Positions 27,951 to 36,862 of a stretch of DNA of 64,000 nt are shown piece by piece. Position 1 is the stretch's first letter, and each line of letters opens with the position of its first letter. The position numbers and the translations under genes were made by a program. The DNA lies in contig JAIQGK010000020.1 of NCBI GenBank assembly GCA_020072645.1, positions 1 to 64,000 on the forward strand, in the 5' to 3' direction. Source of the DNA: Terriglobia bacterium. Its GTDB lineage: Bacteria; Acidobacteriota; Terriglobia; Terriglobales; Acidobacteriaceae. Under the pieces are notes generated by a model. It was not told the origin of the DNA. It did no database searches and saw nothing but the letters and a program-made list of their open reading frames with translations.

Positions 27951-28625
27951 TTGGCCTCACTAGCCGGAAAATCTGGGCCTATGGCCACCGATCGTCCGAG
28001 GCATCAAGCGTGACTTTGAGCACGCTCTTTGCAGCTTGTGCAAATTTATGCATTGAGACTACCGAACGGCGGAAAGAAAGGATGTGATTGCGGTCACCAA
28101 CCGGTTTCAAAATCGTAAAAGCGACGTGAATCGCACAAATGGCGAAGCGGGCATGGAGTGGAAATATAATTACTCGCGGCTTCATCAACCAAAATCCAAC
28201 GGTCACAAGCAGGGGATAAGAGACGCGGCAGTTTTTTAGAAATGACTGTAACTCTTTAAGCCTTTTCCCATGCCGTCACAAAAGCGGAACTGCGAGTAAA
28301 AACAGGATACCTAGACTATGGTGCGAATCGATGAAACAAGGCGGCAGCCGTAGATCTCATGCCAAGGCGTGACAGCAGACGGAAGGAACCAGGCAGACTC
28401 GTTATTCATTCGGGTGATCATAGTCAAAAAAGGAGTTCTCCTATTCAGAAACGCTACCGGGGCGCACCTGATAAGCTTTTCCTGGTTTCATGCAGCCCGA
28501 AGGAATAAATCAAAGTCGATGCAACGATCGGTTTTCTGGTATCACTACATGAAATCCCGGGAAAGCCCGAAAAGGGGCTTGGCAATGAAATGCGTTATTT
28601 ACAAAGAACGGAAAGGGAGTGAGAC
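27951..28625. other. Long divergent intergenic region upstream of the synthase operon
   Basis: This 675-base region separates the minus-strand polysaccharide operon from plus-strand secreted genes, so it should hold promoters for both. Several small hairpins are visible (for example 28562-28580, aagccc/gggctt type). I looked for a c-di-GMP riboswitch on both strands and did not find its conserved core. A short plus-strand frame here lacks coding features. Confidence 0.4.
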
Positions 28626-28955
28626 ATGGCTTGTAACCTCAAAGTGGATCAGAGTGGGAGTGTGGATTTTCTTGGGTCTTCTGGGGCCACTGTAACGCTT
28701 AAATTGACGGCTCCTGACGGTGTAGATGCTGAAATTGTTCATCTTCGGTATGCAGGCACCGGTGTTTCGCAGTCTCCGTTTAGTTTCACCCAGAAAAGCG
28801 GGACCAATCTTCTGGTTGTTGTAGTGGAAGCGAGCAAAGCTGGAGCTTTGATTCAACTTAGGGAAGATTGCGGGGACGGCAGCGACAACGTGCTCTCAAG
28901 CTTTCACTACGATCCACAAAATCCGGCTCCGGGATTTTTTGTTAAGAGCACATAA
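28626..28955 (+). CDS. Small protein of unknown function
   Basis: This 109-residue protein has no signal peptide and no recognised domain. It is rich in beta-forming residues (FLGSSGATVTLKLTAPDG, TNLLVVVVEASKAG) and has Cys at positions 3 and about 82. A good ribosome site (aagggagtgag) precedes the ATG. It lies 26 bases before the larger secreted protein and is probably co-transcribed with it. The pairing suggests a common function that cannot be named from sequence. Confidence 0.6.
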   Translation: MACNLKVDQSGSVDFLGSSGATVTLKLTAPDGVDAEIVHLRYAGTGVSQSPFSFTQKSGTNLLVVVVEASKAGALIQLREDCGDGSDNVLSSFHYDPQNPAPGFFVKST

Positions 28956-28981
28956 AAAATCGCGAGGAAAGGAACTGATCT

Positions 28982-30508
28982 ATGGCAAAACGTGCGTTTT
29001 TTCTTTTGACCCTAATGCTTGGAGCTCTCCCGTGCTTCGCGCAGAAACACCCGATTGATAGTTACACGAGCAATGCGGACTTTAATGATGCTGCCGCCGG
29101 TGCGCCGGGAAGCCGTGACAATGCCAAGATCTTGGCCATCTTGCCCGTGAGGAAATCCACTAGTTTTGCCAATTACGTAGCGGCCAAGACCGCGAAGGTG
29201 GATTACGCTACCCTGCTGCAGGATGTGGACAAGCTGCGCTTGAACAAGCAGGTCGGCAGCGCCGCCGGGGCATCTGGTATTACCAGCCTGGTATCGAGCG
29301 TGGCGGTTCCAGCGCTGATAGGAGTAGGAGTCGAGTACGGCAGCATCCTCCAGAGCACAAATGGAAACACGACGACCTTGCGCGCCAACCTGTTGGGCGT
29401 TTCCAGAATGTTGCTTGGCGCCGAGCAGTTTCCGTACTGCCCCGTCATAGATCAAGCGGGTTGCACCTTGGCCTCGCGGTGGGCGCGCAGGTTCTCAGGC
29501 AGCGCCTCCTTCGAGAATGTGAACAATACCACCGCGACCGGCACTGCTGTGCCCGTGACCACCAATAATCCCACCGTGGTTGATTTATTTGGTGATGGAT
29601 TTCGAATGGCTTCCTGGGGCGCGCGGTTTGATATTACTGCCAACGATCCCTCCGATCCTGGATACATCAGCAGGTTTAAACAAACCATTGATACGTTGCG
29701 CGGCAGCCATACACCCGCCGATCTGGCGGCAAGCGTCGAAGCTCTGTTTGGAGATACCAACATTCAACCGGTCTATCTGGCATGGCAGACTGAGACCCTT
29801 GCCATTCTGCAGGCGGCCCCGCAAGCCGAGTTCAAACAGAAGCTGGGGCAGCAGCTCGACATCCTGATTGATAAGTTGGCCACCCTGAGCCCGGACTTTT
29901 ACACGAAAGTAGCGACGTTGCGCCGCGCTTCGCAGAACTATTTGTCCGAGCGGGATGATCTATTGCAGGCGATCCAGAGCCATAAATTCAGCGTTGAGTA
30001 CACTAACCTGCATTCGCTGAACCAGCCCTCAACGTCGAATGTCCGCCTTATATTCTCGCACCAGCCATCCGCGGCCCCTATTCTTCTCACCGCCAACGCT
30101 GCGGTCACGTGGTACAACTCGCTCCCGGCAACAACTTCCGCCAGCCGATTGCGTGACGTTCAAGCCGCCGGGCAGCTTGACCGCAGGCTTGGCGTGATCC
30201 CGAACCTGGGAAATGCCGTAATGACATTGGCCGGGTACTACCAATGGATGAAGGAAGACGCGCTGATCACGATTGGTCCCGGCAACGTGGCTCCAGGTAG
30301 CGGAATTTTACTTCCCGGCACGGCGGCTACCCTGCTCGGCACGAAAGGTAATATCGGGGTAGTTCAGGGCCGCCTGACATTGCCAATCAATAACACCATT
30401 AAGATTCCGATTTCCGTCACCTGGTCAAATCGGAAAGAACTTATCAATGAAAGTGAAACCCGGGGACAGGTCGGCATTACGCTTGATCTCGATAGTCTGT
30501 TCAGGTAG
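28982..30508 (+). CDS. Secreted, possibly outer-membrane protein of unknown function
   Basis: This 508-residue product starts with a clear signal peptide (MAKRAFFLLTLMLGALPCFA, cut before QKHP) after a strong ribosome site (gaggaaagga). Two Cys lie close together (FPYCPVIDQAGCTL). The final 120 residues alternate hydrophobic and polar residues (GRLTLPINNTIKIPISVTWS, VGITLDLDSLF), like a beta-barrel, with the last strand ending LFR. The middle is helical. I do not recognise the family. It seems to form a two-gene unit with the 109-residue protein upstream. Confidence 0.65.
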   Translation: MAKRAFFLLTLMLGALPCFAQKHPIDSYTSNADFNDAAAGAPGSRDNAKILAILPVRKSTSFANYVAAKTAKVDYATLLQDVDKLRLNKQVGSAAGASGITSLVSSVAVPALIGVGVEYGSILQSTNGNTTTLRANLLGVSRMLLGAEQFPYCPVIDQAGCTLASRWARRFSGSASFENVNNTTATGTAVPVTTNNPTVVDLFGDGFRMASWGARFDITANDPSDPGYISRFKQTIDTLRGSHTPADLAASVEALFGDTNIQPVYLAWQTETLAILQAAPQAEFKQKLGQQLDILIDKLATLSPDFYTKVATLRRASQNYLSERDDLLQAIQSHKFSVEYTNLHSLNQPSTSNVRLIFSHQPSAAPILLTANAAVTWYNSLPATTSASRLRDVQAAGQLDRRLGVIPNLGNAVMTLAGYYQWMKEDALITIGPGNVAPGSGILLPGTAATLLGTKGNIGVVQGRLTLPINNTIKIPISVTWSNRKELINESETRGQVGITLDLDSLFR

Positions 30509-30555
30509 GACGAGGGCGTGGAGTTCGCGCGTCAGAAGTCGGCCTGAGTCACGGA

Positions 30556-31854
30556 CTATCCCCAATTTTCCGCTGTCTCCAGTCGAACCATATTGGGGCC
30601 AACGCCATTGGATTTTTTGCGGCTGGCGGCAAAGCGGTAAGCTTCGTCGTATTTCTGGCCGATAGCTGATGAGTTGCGTGTTTCATACATGAACATGCGA
30701 CCGGCCGCGCCCAGAGCGGCGCGAAATTCAGGGTTGCGTCCGACGAAGGCCATGCGATAGCCAAGATCGCGCGCGTTACCGGCCTCAAACCACAGGCAGC
30801 CGCGGCCTTCAGGGCTGGCGTCGCGATTGCGCGGAACGTCGGCGGCGAGAAGAGTTTTGCCCTGCCACAGGCTTTTCATACAGGTTTCATTGGGCTGGCG
30901 GGCGGCAACGGGATTGGCGGGAACTTCTCCCATAGCCACAACAACGTGCGCGCTCTGCATGGTTGCAGGAACGTCAAACTGGTGGACCAGCGCTACATGC
31001 TGCGAAATTCCCAGGCGCGAAGCATGCTCATTGATGGCCCGGCGCGCGCTTTCGGGCGCTTCCAGCAGCAGGTTGAACTGCGGCAGTTCATTACACGCCA
31101 GAGCAAAACCTTCCAGCACGGAAACTGCGGCGGGCGAAAGCTGCTCTTCTGCGTCGTGAGCGAACAGCGGAACGAAGAATGAAACTGAGTCAGGCGCGAA
31201 GCCGAAGCGTCGAGTTAGAAAGTCAAAATCCTGTGAAAGCGCTGGTGGCTCGTTGTCTTCACTGATAGGTTCGGGAACAAGGAAGACTGCGTCGGGCGGA
31301 GCGCCCCGTTCCAGCGCGGCTTCTTTCAGCCCGAGTGAATGCACGATTACGGCGGCGGCGCGGGAGAGAATAAATTGTTCAGCCACGCGGAAAGAGCGTC
31401 CCATCCAGCTGCCAGCTTCAACTAGGCCGGCGGAGATGGCTAGCTCTTCAATGCATGCGCCCAGGTCATAGACCACACAGCTGCAGCTCCTCACGGCAGC
31501 CATGCCTGCGGCAAAGCAATGCGCGTGGACAAGGTCAGAGGTAGTTTCAGGAGCGCAGTCGAGCAGCGACTTGCGCCAGTTGCGGACATCCTGCCAGGAA
31601 CGTAGGAGTGAAAGTGAACGCGGCTGGTCCTGGTTGCCGCCGGATAGATACAGCTCCGCGGTGCCCGCTCCCTGCGGCGTTACGATAAACGGCCGCATGC
31701 CAACGGCGACTTGTCCTTCAACCACGGGCAGAACGTCGCGAGCATATTCGCAGGCATGGATAACGCGCCAGACTTTGGTCTTGGTGAAGCGGGGCAGGGT
31801 GCCAGTGGCGTCGGATTGTCCGCGCTGTTGCGCGGTAGAAAAACTTGAACTCAT
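30556..31854 (-). CDS. Glycosyltransferase, GT4-like
   Basis: This 432-residue protein has the two-domain look of a GT-B glycosyltransferase. The N-terminal half begins with VWRVIHACEYARDVLPVVEGQVAVGM, abbreviated here as VIHACEYARD and VVEGQVAVGM. It continues with DLVHAHCFAAGMAA, and the central hinge has VFLVPEPI. The C-terminal half carries the donor-binding region (PANPVAARQPNETCMKSLW) and ends in a helical cap. It sits one base overlapped behind a GGDEF protein, so it may be made together with a c-di-GMP signal for an extracellular polysaccharide. The sugar donor is unknown. Confidence 0.7.
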   Translation of the reverse strand: MSSSFSTAQQRGQSDATGTLPRFTKTKVWRVIHACEYARDVLPVVEGQVAVGMRPFIVTPQGAGTAELYLSGGNQDQPRSLSLLRSWQDVRNWRKSLLDCAPETTSDLVHAHCFAAGMAAVRSCSCVVYDLGACIEELAISAGLVEAGSWMGRSFRVAEQFILSRAAAVIVHSLGLKEAALERGAPPDAVFLVPEPISEDNEPPALSQDFDFLTRRFGFAPDSVSFFVPLFAHDAEEQLSPAAVSVLEGFALACNELPQFNLLLEAPESARRAINEHASRLGISQHVALVHQFDVPATMQSAHVVVAMGEVPANPVAARQPNETCMKSLWQGKTLLAADVPRNRDASPEGRGCLWFEAGNARDLGYRMAFVGRNPEFRAALGAAGRMFMYETRNSSAIGQKYDEAYRFAASRKKSNGVGPNMVRLETAENWG

Positions 31855-33041
31855 TATGAAACTTCGCGTCCTTGCTTGCTCAGCTCGGAATAACGCATCA
31901 CGCGATTGCGGCCCGCATGCTTGGCGGCATAAAGGGCGGCGTCGGCAAATTCAATCAGGTCGCGCTTGAACTGCGCGTCAGTATCATAAACGGCCACGCC
32001 AATGCTGATTGTAAGATGCTGGACGGAGTGCGGCGAGCCGGCAAAAAATTTGGCCTGGTCCACGGCGCGCCGCAGGCGCTGGGCCACAAAGACGGCGCCG
32101 GTTTCCGTGGTTTCCGGCAGGATGATCACAAACTCTTCACCGCCATAACGGGCCACCGTATCCACTTCACGCATGTCTTTCATCAGGATTGAGGTTACGT
32201 CGCGCAAGAGCTGGTCGCCTACGTGATGGCCAAAGGTATCATTCAGCACCTTGAAGTGGTCAATATCGATCATTAGCAGTGCAAACTTTTGCTGCTTGCG
32301 TTCAGCGCGCTTGAACTCCAGTTCCAGTTGTTGCTCAAAATATCCGCGCGTGCGCAGGCCGGTAAGGTAGTCAGTAAAAGCAAAGCGCAGCAGGCCTTCA
32401 TTGGCGTATTCGCGGGTAAGCAGATTTTCCGCGACAAGAGCCAGAATCCACAAAAGCTGTGCGTCTTCTTTAGTAAAAGGTTTATTAGCTCCGGCACGGA
32501 AGATCTGTATCGACCCCATCACGCGATTGCTGACAAACAGCGGCACTACCAGCGCGCAGGTCGCGCCCACTATCTGCATCAGCGCATCGGACTGGGCATT
32601 GTGGCCTTGCTCAACCAACAAAGGACGCCCATATTTAATGGCCCAGAAATTCAGGATGTTCCCGGTAGCGATTTCCTGGCCGATCTGTTTTTCCACGTTG
32701 CGCGCGATCCGCAACTCCATCAGTTCGCGGCCTTCGTCCCAGAAATAGACCATGGCCTTGTCAAACGCGCACATGTCGGCAGTCATGTCGCAGAGCAGAT
32801 TAAGGGTGGCCTCTAGTTGCATTTGCAGGCCCGTAAGCATACTCATGCGTAGGATGACGTTCACATCCTCCCATCTCTTCTGGATGGTTTCCGGACGCAG
32901 CTCTGAGAACACCTCGACCACAAATCGCTCTGGCGGAGACGAGCCAAGGTCAACGGGTTCGGGGGACGGCATCGGGAACATTTTTCTAGGGGAGCTCATG
33001 GCGTGGCCCAGGGCTCTTTTCAGCCTCTTGTGAGATGCCAC
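31854..33041 (-). CDS. GAF-GGDEF diguanylate cyclase
   Basis: This 395-residue cytoplasmic enzyme should make c-di-GMP from GTP. A GAF-like sensor spans about 70-215. The GGDEF domain (about 222-385) has the active GGEEF at 300-304, the metal-binding DIDHFKVLND (259-268), and an intact inhibitory I-site RxxD (REVD, 291-294), so product feedback is expected. Nominal start is a GTG at 33041; Met15 is an alternative. Its stop overlaps the glycosyltransferase ATG by one base. Together with the PilZ proteins in the window it points to local c-di-GMP control. Confidence 0.92.
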   Translation of the reverse strand: MASHKRLKRALGHAMSSPRKMFPMPSPEPVDLGSSPPERFVVEVFSELRPETIQKRWEDVNVILRMSMLTGLQMQLEATLNLLCDMTADMCAFDKAMVYFWDEGRELMELRIARNVEKQIGQEIATGNILNFWAIKYGRPLLVEQGHNAQSDALMQIVGATCALVVPLFVSNRVMGSIQIFRAGANKPFTKEDAQLLWILALVAENLLTREYANEGLLRFAFTDYLTGLRTRGYFEQQLELEFKRAERKQQKFALLMIDIDHFKVLNDTFGHHVGDQLLRDVTSILMKDMREVDTVARYGGEEFVIILPETTETGAVFVAQRLRRAVDQAKFFAGSPHSVQHLTISIGVAVYDTDAQFKRDLIEFADAALYAAKHAGRNRVMRYSELSKQGREVS

Positions 33042-33297
33042 GCGGCGCTATAGGGAAACTTACCGAAGTGCTCTGTTTTTTTTACCCGGCAGTGGCCAAA
33101 TGTACAGGGTAGGCCAAGGATGTGGGCGAGTATTAACCATTCCGACAGTGGAACTAATGGATCCAGCTATGGTATGCCAGTACATCTTTATTGTGGCCGA
33201 TTGCTCAAAATCGCCCGATTTAGTTCATGCCTGGTTCCGGCTCTCACCTTGGCCGTCTGCTTGCATTATCAATCGTTTGATCCGGGAGGGTTCGAAC

Positions 33298-33546
33298 ATG
33301 GCACTCACTAAGAAAGGCCTAATCCAGGAATTGAAGCATGAAATTCATAGTCCGCTGGCCGCCATCCGCAATGCCCTGTACCTTGCGGCTGTTCGAAGTG
33401 ATGATCCGGAAACGCTGCGTTACCTGACGCTGGCGGAAGTTGAGGTGTCCCGCATTGCCGCTGTCTTAAAAAATGCTAATCAAATCAAAGAAAACAAACA
33501 GGTTCGTGTGCTGATTCCGCTTATGGGCGCCGCTTCCGCCGCGTAA
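33298..33546 (+). CDS. Stand-alone histidine kinase dimerisation/phosphoacceptor domain
   Basis: This 82-residue protein consists almost only of a HisKA-like domain. The H-box reads LKHEIHSPLAAIRNAL (about 13-28), which fits the kinase consensus HELxxPLAAI, and the second helix follows (YLTLAEVEVSRIAAVLKNA). No ATPase domain follows: the frame ends 35 residues later, and the next gene begins 208 bases on. Start at 33298 is chosen because a strong ribosome site (gggaggg, 33284-33290) precedes this ATG. It may be a phosphotransfer or dimerisation partner, or the remnant of a kinase. Confidence 0.7.
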   Translation: MALTKKGLIQELKHEIHSPLAAIRNALYLAAVRSDDPETLRYLTLAEVEVSRIAAVLKNANQIKENKQVRVLIPLMGAASAA

Positions 33547-33754
33547 GGTTTACCAATCGGGAGACACAATTCACGATTTCCTCAGTTTTCATGCACAGTC
33601 TCTGTTGCATTTATTCCAGACTCAGCTTAGGATGAATCTAGTCGCCGGAAAACCCGCTGGCGCAGAATAGAAGCTCTTCGCAGTAAACTTCGCCCGATTT
33701 TTAAACAATTCACGCCGGCCCACTAAACGTTTTTCCGACAGGAGAAGCTCCCTC

Positions 33755-34483
33755 ATGGCATGGTACGCGTACTGCATCGTTGAGCAACAAGCTGTGCAAG
33801 GTGGTATTCGCGCTCGTCGTCCCGTTCCCGTAGAAGGTCTAAAAGGTATAGCAGACGCCCAGATATTCGCGTATCCCAGCGGCGACTTTTCCGTCCTGGT
33901 AAGCGAGTACATTCCTACCGGCGATCTTGGCCAAAAGGCCCTTCTCCAACATGCGCATGTGGTCAGCGAATGCTTCAAGCGCACAACAGTTCTGCCGTTC
34001 CGTTTCGGCACGGTTTTTGATACTGACGAGGCATTGCGGCGCGCGGTCCGCCTCAATCGCAAAGCTTTCCTGGAAAGCGTTACCAAGCTGAAGGGCAAGG
34101 CTGAAATGCATCTGAAACTGTTGATTAAAGACGGTTCACTGCGTGAAGCCATGGAAGAGATCGAATTGCCCGCCACTGTGGGCAGTGAATATTTGAGCCG
34201 CCTGCGGGAAAAAGCCGTGCGGCAACGCGAACGGCAAACCAAAGCCCGTGCTCTTTCCGTCCAGGTACACAAGATTTTTTCCCCCATTGACCAGGACGTC
34301 TGCTGCCGCAAAGTTGATTCCGGTGGAATGCTTATCGATATTGCCCACCTTATTGATCACAAAAAAGTTGAGAAATACCAGAATCGCTACCAGATGGCTA
34401 CCAGGCATCTGCCCGGGATCGAAGTTGTGATGAGCGGACCCTGGCCGCCTTACCACTTCATCACCGGCAAGCGCTCTTCCTGA
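33755..34483 (+). CDS. GvpL/GvpF family protein
   Basis: This 242-residue protein matches the gas vesicle GvpL/GvpF family. It starts MAWYAYCIVE, has the conserved TVLPFRFGTVFDTDEALRRAV (split here as TVLPFRFGTV and FDTDEALRRAV), and ends with the typical GPWPPYHFITG. The family normally helps assemble gas vesicles. No GvpA or other gvp gene is visible in the window, so this copy may have another role, perhaps as a small adaptor. A ribosome site (caggagaag) is present before the ATG. Confidence 0.82.
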   Translation: MAWYAYCIVEQQAVQGGIRARRPVPVEGLKGIADAQIFAYPSGDFSVLVSEYIPTGDLGQKALLQHAHVVSECFKRTTVLPFRFGTVFDTDEALRRAVRLNRKAFLESVTKLKGKAEMHLKLLIKDGSLREAMEEIELPATVGSEYLSRLREKAVRQRERQTKARALSVQVHKIFSPIDQDVCCRKVDSGGMLIDIAHLIDHKKVEKYQNRYQMATRHLPGIEVVMSGPWPPYHFITGKRSS

Positions 34484-34661
34484 TCGACTCAGCAAACATC
34501 CAGAGACGCATTCCAAGGGTTGAAAGATCCGGCTTTCGCCCTTTTCTGTCCATGAGTCACACATGCCCAAAGCGGCGCACGTGATGACGGGCGAAACCGA
34601 TCTTGCCGCAGCGCTCAAGGATTCCATTGCTGCGGCGCGCAAGCGCAAGTGAGCGCTTGCG

Positions 34662-35093
34662 CTACTTGCACGTCAAGGTGGCACTGCCGCTGATCAAAAC
34701 CCCCGTGCCCGCTCCATTTGTTCCGGTTGCAGTCACCGTGACCGGCGACGGAGTTGCATTGATGCAGGTCGCCACCCCGTAGTCCACATTGAGCGTATTG
34801 CCGATCTTGGTATTCACCATGTCGGAGACGGACCATTTGAGGTCGGTTCGTATCGGTCCCGGCGTGGGCGGGCAACCGGGGCGCAGACCATTGAAGGCGA
34901 TAAAGGAAGCCTGGTTGCCGGGCGCCGCCGCTGCGTGGTCGGCTGTCGCCGTTTGGGGAGAGATACCCAAATCCAGAGGAGTGCAGTCCACTACCTGCGA
35001 CTTACCACCGCAACCGATGCCGAAGACTACCAGCAATAGAAAAAACAATGGAAAATGGCTGAGACTATAGTTCTTTGCGGCCTGATCGTTCAT
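34662..35093 (-). CDS. Lipoprotein with Ig-like domain
   Basis: This 143-residue protein has a hydrophobic leader ending in a lipobox (VVFGIGC), so it should be lipid-anchored. The start at 35093 is chosen because aaggagcg precedes it; an in-frame start ten residues upstream lacks a ribosome site. The rest is Ala/Thr/Gly rich with four Cys, beta-rich, and ends SGSATLTC plus one residue. A related lipoprotein lies at 61345-61710, with shared features: an SxxATADH/SAISDH element, CPxTPxxI, WSxS, and TLTC at the end. The function is unknown. Confidence 0.72.
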   Translation of the reverse strand: MNDQAAKNYSLSHFPLFFLLLVVFGIGCGGKSQVVDCTPLDLGISPQTATADHAAAAPGNQASFIAFNGLRPGCPPTPGPIRTDLKWSVSDMVNTKIGNTLNVDYGVATCINATPSPVTVTATGTNGAGTGVLISGSATLTCK

Positions 35094-35398
35094 TCGGCGC
35101 TCCTTGCGACCTGCGGAGAGCATAGCGACGCTTTCATTTATACATGGTTTGATCTAGCATCAGCTACTCTGGTTGCCATCCTCTGTCGTCAGCGGCTCCG
35201 ACTCAAACCGCAGCACATTACCATCAGGGGATCAGCCAAAGCCTCATAAAAGCCCCTAGTTAGGCATCCCAATGCCTGAAAATGGAATCGGAGTACAATA
35301 TCTGAGGGCCAATCGCCCCCGGTGGGTATTTCCGTTCCGATTCTTAGCCGGTTTAGACTTTCCATAGAAGGCGGGCTGTTTTGCCGCTGGGAGTATGA

Positions 35399-36862
35399 AT
35401 GAACCCCAAGACCCGTGTGCTGATCGTGGACGATGACGTAGCTATGGCAAAGTACCTGGCGGCACACTTGTCCCGCCGGAACTTTGAGGTTACGGTCGCT
35501 TCCAGCGAGCAGGAAGCCCTGCGGGTCTTCCGTTCTTTCGATCCAGTCCTGGTTTTAGTTGAAACATCAATGGACGGTGAGGCCGGCAATGAAACGTTAC
35601 AGCGCCTGAAGCAGATCAAGCCCACTGTCTCCATCATGGTTCTTTCTTCCATCAAAGATCCGGAGCTGATTTTCAAGGCGTCAAAGCTTGGCGCGGACGA
35701 CTACATCACCAAACCCGTCGATCCCAAAGAACTCGACGTCCGAATCGGCAAAGTTCTGGATAATCAGCGTCTTTTTACTGAAGTCACACAGTTGCGCGAG
35801 CAGGTGCGTCGCCAGAGCGATTTCACCATGCTCTTTGGCACCAGCCCAAAAATGATGGAAGTAAAAATGACGATTGAGCAGGTGGCGGACACCACGGCCA
35901 CGGTGCTCATCCGCGGTGAAAGCGGTACCGGCAAAGAAGTGGTGGCGCGCATGGTGTATTCGGAATCCTCGCGCTGCGAAAAGCCGTTTGTGAAAGTGAA
36001 CTGCGCCGCCATTCCGCATGAGCTGCTGGAAAGCGAGCTCTTTGGTTATGAAGCCGGAGCATTCACCGGCGCCAATCGGCAAAAGCTGGGCAAATTCGAG
36101 CAGGCCAATGGCGGCACTATTTTTCTGGACGAAATCAGCGAAATGCATCCTGCGCTACAGGCCAAGCTGCTGCACGTGTTGCAGGACCATGAATTTTCCC
36201 GCCTCGGCGGCAAGCGTGATGTGCAGGTGGACGTGCGAGTCCTGGCTGCAACCAACAAACCCCTGGAGCGCGCCGTTGAAGAAGGCGTGTTCCGCGAAGA
36301 CCTGTTCTATCGCCTGAATGTAGTGACGATCCATATTCCACCGCTGCGCGAACGGCGTGAAGAGATCCCGGTATTCCTGAAATATTTTCTGGAAAAATAC
36401 AGTGAGCATTACGGCAAGAAGCCATCCATGTTCAGCGAGTTTGCCGTGAATCGAATGATGGAATATCCATGGCCGGGAAACATCCGCGAACTGGAAAACA
36501 TGGTGAAGCGATACGTAATTGTGGGGAACGAGGCGCAGATCATCCGTGAGCTGGCTACGCACAAGCCCATTGTCACTTCCTTTGGCGGGATGGCAGCGCA
36601 GTCTGTTGCCGTGGCTGAGACCACAACGCCGGCGATGCAATCAAGCAATGGCGTAGAAATCGAAATGCCATCATTACTGGAAATTGGCCGGCGTGCAGCA
36701 ATGCAAGCTGAGCGGGAAGCTATTGAGCGGGTACTGGCTCAAACCCGCTGGAACCGCCGTCAGGCTGCCAAAATCCTCAAGATCAGCTACAAAGCTCTTC
36801 TGAACAAGTTGAAAGCGATGGAGGAGCAAACCAAAACCCAGCTTAAGCACGAAGAGGTCTAA
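35399..36862 (+). CDS. NtrC-type sigma-54 activator with Glu in the phosphorylation site
   Basis: The 487 residues comprise a receiver (1-122), an AAA+ domain (145-385) and a Fis-type HTH (about 440-480). The AAA+ part is complete: Walker A GESGTGKE (173-180), GAFTGA (220-225) for sigma-54 contact, and Walker B IFLDE (241-245). In the receiver the acidic pocket (DDD, 11-13) and Lys105 (TKP) are present, but the phosphoacceptor position reads LVLVETSMDG, giving Glu55 instead of Asp. In NtrC the equivalent Asp-to-Glu change gives partial constitutive activity, so this protein may be active without phosphorylation. No kinase gene is adjacent. Confidence 0.92.
   Translation: MNPKTRVLIVDDDVAMAKYLAAHLSRRNFEVTVASSEQEALRVFRSFDPVLVLVETSMDGEAGNETLQRLKQIKPTVSIMVLSSIKDPELIFKASKLGADDYITKPVDPKELDVRIGKVLDNQRLFTEVTQLREQVRRQSDFTMLFGTSPKMMEVKMTIEQVADTTATVLIRGESGTGKEVVARMVYSESSRCEKPFVKVNCAAIPHELLESELFGYEAGAFTGANRQKLGKFEQANGGTIFLDEISEMHPALQAKLLHVLQDHEFSRLGGKRDVQVDVRVLAATNKPLERAVEEGVFREDLFYRLNVVTIHIPPLRERREEIPVFLKYFLEKYSEHYGKKPSMFSEFAVNRMMEYPWPGNIRELENMVKRYVIVGNEAQIIRELATHKPIVTSFGGMAAQSVAVAETTTPAMQSSNGVEIEMPSLLEIGRRAAMQAEREAIERVLAQTRWNRRQAAKILKISYKALLNKLKAMEEQTKTQLKHEEV

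Noticed and set aside
27951-28150. Possible c-di-GMP riboswitch upstream of the synthase operon
   Set aside because: Hairpins such as gcgtg/cacgc are present on the minus strand, but the conserved core bases of the GEMM class were not found.
28369-28695. Plus-strand frame of 108 codons before the 109-residue protein
   Set aside because: It has no domain and overlaps the better supported gene with the strong ribosome site at 28626.
33281-33300. tRNA-like T-loop sequence (gggttcgaac)
   Set aside because: It is the ribosome site and start of the HisKA-like gene. No acceptor, D or anticodon stems could be built around it.
34563-34652. 29-codon plus-strand frame ending in AALKDSIAAARKRK
   Set aside because: The Lys/Arg-Ala tail resembles the C-terminus of Ku-type DNA-repair proteins, but no ribosome site or other Ku sequence is present. 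It is too short to call.
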